Shown: piece by piece, positions 1 through 4,953 of the stretch
Layout of the letters: every line of letters begins with the position of its first letter
Position numbering within the stretch: position 1 is the first letter of the stretch
From: Dehalococcoidia bacterium
GTDB lineage: Bacteria > Chloroflexota > Dehalococcoidia > UBA2979
Assembly: GCA_018700215.1 (NCBI GenBank)
Contig: JABIST010000070.1
Span: 1-17,283 of the forward strand
Length of the DNA stretch: 17,283 nt
Direction: 5' to 3'
The notes under the pieces: generated by a model
Databases searched by the model: none
The model's input: the letters and a program-made list of their open reading frames with translations, nothing else
What the model was told of the DNA's origin: nothing
Made by a program: the position numbers and the translations under genes

Positions 1-1
1 C

Positions 2-373
2 CCCGTCTGGGATGGCGGAGGCACCGTCGCCATCGGCGTCCTGCTTGGCATCATCGCCGTCATTCTCGCTATCGAGATGCGCTCCCTCCTCATCGGCGAA
101 TCCGCCAGCACCCGCGACCGCGACGCCATCATCGAAGCCATCGAGGGCGCACCACACGTCGAGCGTCTGATCCACATCAAGACCCAGCACCTCGGCCCGG
201 AGGAGCTGCTCGTCGCCGCCAAGGTCGCGTTCCCCCCCAACCTCAGCTTCGGAGACGTCGCCGCCGCTATCGACGAACTAGAAAATTCCGTCCGCCCGCG
301 CGTCCCCTACGCCCGATCCATCTATATTGAGCCCGACGTTGACCGTGATCGTGATGGAACCTCAGGGAGCTGA
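2..373 (+). CDS. Cation diffusion facilitator (CDF) transporter, C-terminal part
   Basis: The reading frame is open from the left edge, so the N-terminus and most membrane helices lie outside the window. About 123 residues are visible. They begin with one hydrophobic helix (roughly residues 8-25 of the fragment), followed by the EMRSLLIGESA junction typical of CDF proteins between the last helix and the cytosolic domain. The rest has the form of the dimerisation domain that follows the helices in CDF exporters: an alpha-beta unit with V-E-R-L-I-H-I-K-T-Q-H-L-G-P. CDF proteins export divalent metals such as Zn, Fe, Co or Mn by proton antiport. The metal cannot be told because the metal-site helices are missing. 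The stop codon lies 3 bases before the next gene, so the two are probably co-translated. Confidence 0.85.
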   Translation, partial: PVWDGGGTVAIGVLLGIIAVILAIEMRSLLIGESASTRDRDAIIEAIEGAPHVERLIHIKTQHLGPEELLVAAKVAFPPNLSFGDVAAAIDELENSVRPRVPYARSIYIEPDVDRDRDGTSGS

Positions 374-376
374 CCC

Positions 377-550
377 ATGGCTAGAACCTTCGCCTGCCGA
401 GAAGTCGACATTGATTGCCAGTGGATGATCACCGCCGAGACCGAAGCGCGCCTGCTCTCCAAGATTCAGGGCCACGTCGCCGAGATTCACCGCGACCTCG
501 AAATGAACGACGAACTCACGTCGAAGGTGCAGGCCGCCTTCCGAGACTGA
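377..550 (+). CDS. Small DUF1059 family protein (57 aa)
   Basis: This 57-residue frame starts with ATG directly after the CDF gene and ends in TGA. Its ribosome binding site (GGGAG, around 365-369) lies inside the end of the CDF gene, so the pair looks translationally coupled. The sequence starts MARTFACREVDIDC, giving the F-x-C-R-x-(V)-x-x-x-C start with C7 and C14, and continues with a helix containing H33 and an I-H-R-D-L segment, then E-L-T-S-K-V-Q-A-A-F. This matches the general pattern of DUF1059, a family of small soluble proteins of unknown role. The cysteine and histidine spacing would allow metal binding, but that is inference. Its place beside a metal exporter fits such a role without proving it. 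Confidence 0.8.
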   Translation: MARTFACREVDIDCQWMITAETEARLLSKIQGHVAEIHRDLEMNDELTSKVQAAFRD

Positions 551-563
551 ATCTTATCTCGCT

Positions 564-579
564 CGTTGTATCGACAACG
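564..579. promoter_or_regulatory. Inverted repeat upstream of the thiolase-like gene (possible operator)
   Basis: CGTTGT-ATCG-ACAACG is a perfect 6-base inverted repeat with a 4-base centre. It lies 14 bases after the DUF1059 stop and about 50 bases before the next start. It could be a repressor operator for the thiolase-like gene or a short hairpin ending the CDF-DUF1059 transcript. There is no T-run after it, which slightly favours the operator reading. Confidence 0.35.
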
Positions 580-593
580 CCCACCGCTCGTCG

Positions 594-602
594 TAGGGTG
601 CG
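594..602 (+). promoter_or_regulatory. Possible -10 element TAGGGTGCG
   Basis: TAGGGT fits the loose TANNNT -10 pattern and lies about 30 bases upstream of the thiolase-like start. A close variant, TAGGATGCGCG on the minus strand, lies upstream of two other genes in the window (9802-9812 and 15639-15649). No good -35 box is visible at normal spacing. Confidence 0.25.
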
Positions 603-631
603 TCCATCGTTCCTGACGAGGAGGTACGCGA

Positions 632-1759
632 GTGAGCATCCGAGGGAAAGCCGCCATCGTCGGCTTCTACGAGACACCAACCCGAAAAGAATTCCCCGAT
701 CGCACCACCTACGGCCTCATGGCCGAGGTCGCGCGCGGCGCAATCATCGATTCCGGCCTCCGCAAAGAGGACATCGATGGCCTGATCGGGCCTGAGAGTC
801 TCAACTCCATCGAACTCGCCGAAGCGCTGGGCATGCAACCCCGCTTCACTTCTTCAATGACCGTCCACGGCGCCAGCGGCGCAGCCTCCATCGCCACCGC
901 CGCCGAGGCCATCTCCGCCGGCGTCGTCAACTACGTGCTCTGCATCTTCGGCGAATCCCGCCCGCGTTCCAGCTCGCGACTCACCAGCCAGGTGCAGGCC
1001 GGTCCGCAACTCCCGCGCCCCAGCCGCACTACCGAATGGGAGATCCCGTACGGCCCCGTCATCGCCATGAACGGCTGGTACGGGCTCATGAAGCAGCGCC
1101 ACATGTTCGAATACGGCACCACCCAGGAGCAGTTCGCCAAGGTCGTCGTGGACCAGCGCTTCAACGCCGCCAAGAACCCCAACGCCGTCTGGTACGACCA
1201 GCCCGTCACCATCGACGACGTGCTCAACTCGCGCTTCACCAATGACCCGCTCCACCTGCTGGAGAGCGTCATGCCCTGCTCCGGTGCACACGCCGTCATC
1301 GTTACCTCCGCCGAGCGTGCGCGAGCGCTGCCTAACCCGCCCGTCTACGTCCTCGGCGTCGGCGGACCCGCGACGCACCACGACATCATCTACACCGACC
1401 ACGACATGACCACGACGCCGGTCGTCGACTCCGCGCCCACCGCCCTGAACATGGCGCAGGTCAATATTCGCGATATCCAGCTCGCGCAGTTCTACGACTG
1501 CTACACCATCCTCGAGATGTCCTGTCTCGAGGATGCCGGCATCGTCCCGAAGGGTGACATCGGACCGTTCTACGAGAGCACCGATACCACCTACAAAGGC
1601 TCGTTCCCCGTCAACACGGACGGCGGCCAAATCGGCGCCGGCCAGTCCGGCGGTACCGGCGGCGGCTTCCGACACATCGTCGAAGCCACAAGACAAATCA
1701 TGGGCCGCGGCGACGAGCGCCAGGTAGAGGAGGCCGACCTCTGCTTGGTCAATGGCTGA
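632..1759 (+). CDS. Thiolase-like protein (SCP2/Ltp2 type), ended early by in-frame TGA
   Basis: The start is GTG at 632, with AGGAGG at 619-624. The 375-residue product has the thiolase fold of the SCP2/lipid-transfer class: KAAIVGFYETP at the N-terminus, HGASGAAS at residues 79-86, QFYDCYTI at 287-294 and NTDGGQIGAGQSGGTGGG near 328-345. In true thiolases the nucleophilic Cys sits in C-A-S-G; here that position is G80. The catalytic His of G-H-P is Q338. Thiolytic cleavage is therefore unlikely. Proteins of this type that sit next to a DUF35 gene, such as actinobacterial Ltp2 with ChsH2, act as aldolases on CoA thioesters, with tyrosines reported as catalytic; Y288 may correspond to one. 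The frame stops at CLVNG-TGA, just before the family's conserved G-G-x-x-S ending, which continues in frame to 1816. The gene is either broken, read through, or has a sequencing error. Confidence 0.8.
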   Translation: MSIRGKAAIVGFYETPTRKEFPDRTTYGLMAEVARGAIIDSGLRKEDIDGLIGPESLNSIELAEALGMQPRFTSSMTVHGASGAASIATAAEAISAGVVNYVLCIFGESRPRSSSRLTSQVQAGPQLPRPSRTTEWEIPYGPVIAMNGWYGLMKQRHMFEYGTTQEQFAKVVVDQRFNAAKNPNAVWYDQPVTIDDVLNSRFTNDPLHLLESVMPCSGAHAVIVTSAERARALPNPPVYVLGVGGPATHHDIIYTDHDMTTTPVVDSAPTALNMAQVNIRDIQLAQFYDCYTILEMSCLEDAGIVPKGDIGPFYESTDTTYKGSFPVNTDGGQIGAGQSGGTGGGFRHIVEATRQIMGRGDERQVEEADLCLVNG

Positions 1760-1816
1760 GGCGGCTCATCCAGCGTGATGTGCACGCTGGTGCTCGGTTC
1801 GAGCGCCACACTCTAA
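1760..1816 (+). other. In-frame continuation of the thiolase-like gene after TGA
   Basis: After the TGA at 1757-1759 the same frame reads GGSSSVMCTLVLGSSATL and then TAA (1814-1816). This resembles the normal C-terminal strand of thiolase-like proteins (V-N-G-x-G-G-x-x-S-x-x-x-T-L-V-L-G), so it is the missing end of the protein. No start codon or ribosome binding site lies here. Confidence 0.7.
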
Positions 1817-1862
1817 ACCAGACAACCAACCAGACAGACGCCGCAGAGACAGCGAGCCGCCG

Positions 1863-2279
1863 ATGACCACCGAATACGCCAAGCCTCTCCCGAGGCCCGC
1901 CGAGCCCGAACTCACCGAGGCCTTCTGGGAGGGCACCAAGCGCGGCGAGCTACTGATCCCCCGCTGCAGCTTTTGCGACGAATTCTTCTGGTACCCGCGC
2001 GAGGCCTGCCCGCGCTGCCTCCAGCCCGGCTGGGAGTGGACCGCCGTCAGCGGCCGCGCCCGCCTCCACACCTACACCGTCGTCTACCAGCCAGCCCACC
2101 CGGCGTTCAATGATGACGTCCCCTACGCCTTCGCCGTCATCCAACTCGACGAGGGCGTGCGCATGATGTCCAACGTCGTCGACTGCCCCGTCGACGATCT
2201 CGAGATCAACATGCCGCTGCAAGTCGTCTTCGACTCCGTCACCGATGACTGGACGCTGGTGAAGTTCAAGCCCGCCTGA
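1863..2279 (+). CDS. DUF35 Zn-ribbon/OB-fold protein, probable partner of the thiolase-like protein
   Basis: This 138-residue protein has the DUF35 layout. An N-terminal helix (about residues 14-30, with FWEGTKRGEL) is followed by a rubredoxin-like zinc ribbon with C35-x-x-C38 and C49-x-x-C52, then an OB-fold from about residue 55, with G-R-A-R-L-H-T-Y-T-V-V-Y and P-Y-A-F-A-V-I-Q-L-D-E-G-V-R. DUF35 proteins bind acyl-CoA and form obligate complexes with thiolase-like enzymes, often stabilising them and completing the active site. It lies directly downstream of the thiolase-like gene on the same strand, which supports a complex. The Shine-Dalgarno site is weak, so it may depend on translation from upstream. 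The intact reading frame here shows selection on at least this half of the pair. Confidence 0.88.
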   Translation: MTTEYAKPLPRPAEPELTEAFWEGTKRGELLIPRCSFCDEFFWYPREACPRCLQPGWEWTAVSGRARLHTYTVVYQPAHPAFNDDVPYAFAVIQLDEGVRMMSNVVDCPVDDLEINMPLQVVFDSVTDDWTLVKFKPA

Positions 2280-2296
2280 GCCGGTGTTGCCCGGCT
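2279..2296. terminator. Short hairpin at the convergent DUF35/HAD junction
   Basis: AGCCGG (2279-2284) pairs with CCGGCT (2291-2296) around a 6-base loop between two convergent stop codons. The stem is GC-rich but no T-run follows on either strand. It may be a bidirectional terminator. Confidence 0.35.
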
Positions 2297-2314
2297 TCCG
2301 AGGCAGTACGCCCG

Positions 2315-2722
2315 CTACGGGTGCAGTTGGTGCTCTGCCATGAACGCGACCATGTCGTCGTCGATCGAGTGCAGGAAATCGAACCCGGCCTGCTTCGCCA
2401 TCATCTGATCGATCTCGGTATCGCCGATGTGCAGGTAGTGCCCCACCTCAAACTCCGCGCGCACCGTCAGCAGATGCTGCTTCAGCACCGTGAACTGCAT
2501 CGGCACGTCGTGCTCGCTCCACAGCCCCTGCTGATAGCTGATCGGCCGGTCCGAGCAGCTCCCCACCACAAACCCAAGCTCATGCGCCCGCCGCACCGCC
2601 GTCAGCGGAATCACCCCCGGCGGGTCCCCCACCTCCAGCGTCCCATCGATGTCAAAGCTAATCAGTCGCTGCAGAACCGGCTCCTCGGACTTCCGCCCCA
2701 GCATACGAGGCGGTTGCGCCAC
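2315..2722 (-). CDS. Small HAD-superfamily hydrolase
   Basis: This 135-residue protein shows all four HAD motifs. Motif I is FDIDGTLE with D24 and D26, motif II is G-S-C-S-D-R (S55/S57), motif III is K81 in V-L-K-Q, and motif IV is H-I-G-D-T-E-I-D with D101 and D105. HAD enzymes with DxD at motif I are usually phosphatases that form an aspartyl-phosphate on the first Asp. The protein is short, with no room for a C1 or C2 cap, so the active site may be open to large substrates or proteins. The start used is GTG at 2722, with GGAGGT about 13 bases upstream, which is rather far; an internal ATG six codons later is the alternative. It is convergent with the DUF35 gene and divergent from the next crotonase gene. 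The substrate is unknown. Confidence 0.82.
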   Translation of the reverse strand: MAQPPRMLGRKSEEPVLQRLISFDIDGTLEVGDPPGVIPLTAVRRAHELGFVVGSCSDRPISYQQGLWSEHDVPMQFTVLKQHLLTVRAEFEVGHYLHIGDTEIDQMMAKQAGFDFLHSIDDDMVAFMAEHQLHP

Positions 2723-2764
2723 TCACGAGTAAGCTACCTCCAGCTAGCGCAGAGGCCCCCCGCC

Positions 2765-2801
2765 AGGCATCGCAGAGTAACTGCCGCGAGGCATCGCAGA
2801 G
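2765..2801. repeat. 13-bp direct repeat upstream of the first crotonase gene
   Basis: AGGCATCGCAGAG occurs at 2765-2777 and again at 2789-2801, a period of 24 bases, in the space between the divergent HAD and crotonase genes. The second copy runs into the crotonase Shine-Dalgarno region (AGAGAGGA). It may be a tandem binding site or a small duplication. Confidence 0.5.
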
Positions 2802-2812
2802 AGGAACGTCCC

Positions 2813-3610
2813 ATGGCCGACGAAACCGTCCTGTTCGAGGTCGAAGACCACGTCGCACTGATCACCCTCAACCGCCCCGAGTCCCTCAACGCCATGAACC
2901 GCGACCTCTCGGCCAACCTCATGGCCGCCCTCCGACGCGTCGATGACGACCCAGACATCCGAGTAGGCGTCGTCACCGGCAACGGTCGTGCCTTCTGTGC
3001 CGGCGCCGACCTGAAAGAACGAGCCGCCTCCGGCGGTGGTGGCGGCGCCGCCGGAGACACGGTCGGCGAGTTCCTCAACCTCCGAGCTGAGAACGCCTTC
3101 AACACCCGCACCTCCTCCAAGCCCCTGCTCGCCGCGGTCAACGGCATCGCCTTCGGTGGCGGCATGGAACTCTCGCTGAGCTGCGAACTCCGCATCGCCT
3201 CCGAGGGCGCTCGATTCGGCCTCCCGGAGATCACCCGCGGCTTCTTCCCCGGTGGTGGCGGCCCCCAGCGCCTCACCCGCGCCATCCCCCAGGCCACGGC
3301 CATGGAGATGATCCTCACCGGCGACCCGATCGATGCCCAGACGGCCCTCCGCGTCGGCCTCGTCAGCCGCGTCGTTCCCGATGACCAGCTGCTCGCCGAG
3401 GCGAAGCAACTCGCCGGTCGCATCGCCAGCCACGCCCCGCTCGCCGTCCGCGCCGTGAAGGAGGTCGCCATGGCCTCCCCGGACATGACCCTCCCCCAGG
3501 CTCTCCGCTTCGGCGGCACCCTCCGTTGGATGATCGGCCAGACCGACGACTCCAAGGAAGGCCCCCGCGCCTTCACCGAAAAGCGCGAACCCAACTACGA
3601 AGGCCGCTAG
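2813..3610 (+). CDS. Enoyl-CoA hydratase (crotonase), catalytically complete
   Basis: The chosen start, ATG at 2813, follows an AGAGAGGA ribosome site and gives 265 residues, normal for the family. The frame is open further upstream, but that part is antisense to the HAD gene. Crotonase signatures are clear: LITLNRPESLNAMN (about 16-29), the oxyanion-hole segment FCAGADL (61-67), and AVNGIAFGGGMEL with E119, matching Glu144 of rat mitochondrial hydratase. GLPE with E139 matches Glu164. With both glutamates present it should hydrate 2-enoyl-CoA to 3-hydroxyacyl-CoA in beta-oxidation-type pathways. A glycine-rich insert (residues 73-80) follows the first substrate loop. The end (EGPRAFTEKREPNYEGR) is the usual family ending. 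It is the only one of the three crotonases here with a standard active site. Confidence 0.92.
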   Translation: MADETVLFEVEDHVALITLNRPESLNAMNRDLSANLMAALRRVDDDPDIRVGVVTGNGRAFCAGADLKERAASGGGGGAAGDTVGEFLNLRAENAFNTRTSSKPLLAAVNGIAFGGGMELSLSCELRIASEGARFGLPEITRGFFPGGGGPQRLTRAIPQATAMEMILTGDPIDAQTALRVGLVSRVVPDDQLLAEAKQLAGRIASHAPLAVRAVKEVAMASPDMTLPQALRFGGTLRWMIGQTDDSKEGPRAFTEKREPNYEGR

Positions 3611-3622
3611 CCTGACAATCCC

Positions 3623-3637
3623 TTAGCTCACAGCTAA
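3623..3637. repeat. Small palindrome after the first crotonase gene
   Basis: TTAGCT-CAC-AGCTAA is a perfect 6-base stem with a 3-base loop, 12 bases after the crotonase stop and 130 bases before the Rieske gene. It is weaker in GC than its surroundings. It could be a hairpin or a protein-binding site. Confidence 0.3.
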
Positions 3638-3767
3638 CTACCCCCACGGGTAGGTCACCGCTTCCGACGCGCTCTCGATACTGATCCCAGGACGCGACGA
3701 CGAACGACGCCCGTCACCCCACCTCCCGAGGGCGCTTCACACCTCGCCGCGCCGAGAGGCGTCTCCG

Positions 3768-4433
3768 ATGGCGATAGACACCCGACCTCCCAACCGCGAA
3801 CAAGCCACCGAGGTCTGGCGCGACCAGCTCCGCCAGCGCCGCGCGACCAGCAGCGCACCGGTCACCGTCGACCGCCCTGGCCACATCGCCGCCGACCCTT
3901 CCCGTCGCCGCTTCATCCTCCGCTCCTTCTGGACCGGCCTCGGCGTCACCATCGCCGCCGGCCTCGGCCTCGCCGTCGATTTCCTCTACCCCCGCAACGT
4001 CCGAGGTTTCGGCGGCCCCGTCCCCGCCGGCCACGTCTCCGATTTCCCGAGGGGCGGTGCCCCCCAGCAGTTCCTCAGTGGCCGGTTCCTGATCGCGAAC
4101 CTCGACCCGTCCGAAACCCGCACCGGCGGCTCGGGCGGCGGAGCGGGTCTGCTCGCCCTCGACTGGAAGTGCCCGCACCTCGGCTGTGCCGTCCCCTGGA
4201 AGAGCGACTTCAACTTCGACAACGACGCCGGTGGCTGGTACCGCTGCCCCTGCCACATGTCGACCTACACGAGATCCGGCATCCGCGTACATGGCCCCGC
4301 GCCCCGTTCCATGGACACCATGGCCGTCGAAATCGACGAAGCCGGCAACATCACCGTCCAAACAGGCCAGATCTCCCGAGGCGGCCCCGACAACCCCGAG
4401 CGCGCCATCGAGCACCCGCTATTGCCTGCGTAG
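3768..4433 (+). CDS. Rieske [2Fe-2S] protein with Tat-type anchor (cytochrome bc1/b6f class)
   Basis: The start at 3768 has GAGAGG at 3754-3759. The 221-residue protein has a charged N-terminus of about 45 residues, then a twin-arginine stretch (SRRRF at 45-49) and a hydrophobic helix (about 53-73). This is the usual uncleaved Tat signal-anchor of Rieske proteins. The cluster-binding motifs are CPHLGC (135-140) and CPCHMS (160-165): C135, H137, C160 and H163 are the iron ligands, and C140 and C162 would form the disulfide found in high-potential Rieske proteins. G-P-A-P-R (about 176-180) is the usual loop after the cluster. The second box has Met where Gly is usual (CPCHGS). Such a protein passes electrons from quinol to cytochrome c, but no cytochrome b or c1 gene is visible here, so its partners must lie elsewhere. 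Confidence 0.9.
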   Translation: MAIDTRPPNREQATEVWRDQLRQRRATSSAPVTVDRPGHIAADPSRRRFILRSFWTGLGVTIAAGLGLAVDFLYPRNVRGFGGPVPAGHVSDFPRGGAPQQFLSGRFLIANLDPSETRTGGSGGGAGLLALDWKCPHLGCAVPWKSDFNFDNDAGGWYRCPCHMSTYTRSGIRVHGPAPRSMDTMAVEIDEAGNITVQTGQISRGGPDNPERAIEHPLLPA

Positions 4434-4440
4434 CGGTGAC

Positions 4441-4463
4441 CCTCGACGGGCGGTCAATCGAGG
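4441..4463. terminator. Weak hairpin at the convergent Rieske/cupin junction
   Basis: CCTCGA (4441-4446) and TCGAGG (4458-4463) form a 6-base stem with an 11-base loop that includes the cupin stop codon. There is no T-run. This is a weak candidate for a shared terminator. Confidence 0.2.
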
Positions 4464-4825
4464 ACGACGCCGAACATGATCAAATCTTCGTCCCCCACCA
4501 CGCGTGTGGAATGCCCCTCGCCCTCGGTGTCCTCCAGGACAATGACCGCGCCGGGGCCAAACAGGCGCACCTCACCGTCACTCGTCGCACCTTCGATGCT
4601 GCCCTGGACGACGCAGAAGATCTGGCGTCGCGGCGTCGGGTGAGCCAGACCATCCCAGCCTGGGTCCGCCCCGAACCAGAACGTGCCGCTCGCCTTCTGG
4701 AATGGAGCGATGTTCACTGGCCCCGCCGGCGGTGCGAAGTTCTGCTGCTCGAGAACCACATCGAGGTCTTCGAAGTGTGACTCGCCCCCTTCGTCTGCGA
4801 ATATCCGGATGTAGCTCGCTTCCAT
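4454..4825 (-). CDS. Cupin-fold protein
   Basis: The start chosen is the ATG at 4825, preceded by GGGAGG at good spacing. A longer frame to 4885 would run into the promoter region. The 123-residue product has one conserved beta-barrel. Motif 1 is G-L-A-H-P-T-P-R-R-Q-I-F-C-V-V-Q-G with H62 and Q68, and motif 2 is F-G-P-G-A-V-I-V-L-E-D-T-E-G-E-G-H with H105. The usual second His of HxH and the Glu are replaced, so metal binding may be weakened or changed. Single-domain cupins of this size are small-molecule isomerases, dioxygenases or sensors; the function here cannot be called. It is divergent from the TPP enzyme, and an inverted repeat lies between the two starts, so they may share regulation. 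Confidence 0.75.
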   Translation of the reverse strand: MEASYIRIFADEGGESHFEDLDVVLEQQNFAPPAGPVNIAPFQKASGTFWFGADPGWDGLAHPTPRRQIFCVVQGSIEGATSDGEVRLFGPGAVIVLEDTEGEGHSTRVVGDEDLIMFGVVLD

Positions 4826-4835
4826 TTCGCCTCCC

Positions 4836-4874
4836 TTGTCTCGGATCAGCCAAATACTAGCGACTTCGAGACAA
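4836..4874. promoter_or_regulatory. Inverted repeat in the divergent cupin/TPP-enzyme promoter region
   Basis: TTGTCTCG (4836-4843) and CGAGACAA (4867-4874) are perfect 8-base arms 31 bases apart, about three helical turns. The spacer holds the most AT-rich stretch nearby (CAAATACTAG), whose minus strand reads TAGTAT, a fair -10 box for the cupin gene. The arrangement suits a dimeric regulator binding on one DNA face. That is inference. Confidence 0.4.
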
Positions 4875-4915
4875 AGGCAGGTCACGCCTCCCCACCGAGC
4901 CTCGCTGCGGGTAAC

Positions 4916-4938
4916 GTGAGCGGCGCACCGCTACTCAC
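4916..4938 (+). promoter_or_regulatory. Bulged hairpin just before the TPP-enzyme ribosome binding site
   Basis: GTG-AGCGG-CGCA-CCGCT-ACT-CAC forms an 8-bp stem with a 3-base bulge, directly followed by the Shine-Dalgarno GAGGGGA (4939-4945) and ATG at 4954. Its closeness to the ribosome site suggests a possible effect on translation. Chance folding in GC-rich DNA is the alternative. Confidence 0.3.
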
Positions 4939-4953
4939 GAGGGGACACCGCAC

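Noticed and set aside
854..1696. Long minus-strand frame opposite the thiolase-like gene
   Set aside because: It is a low-complexity antisense shadow with no recognisable domain.
1817..1836. 8-bp direct repeat ACCAGACA before the DUF35 gene
   Set aside because: It lies in a low-complexity A/C-rich stretch and is too short to support a function.
2321..2812. Upstream extension of the first crotonase frame (164 extra codons)
   Set aside because: The extension is antisense to the HAD gene, is rich in His, Arg and Pro as shadow frames are, and the ATG at 2813 has a good ribosome site and the normal family start.
4826..4885. Longer N-terminus for the cupin (20 extra residues)
   Set aside because: GGGAGG lies just before the ATG at 4825, and the extension covers the inverted repeat and probable promoter.
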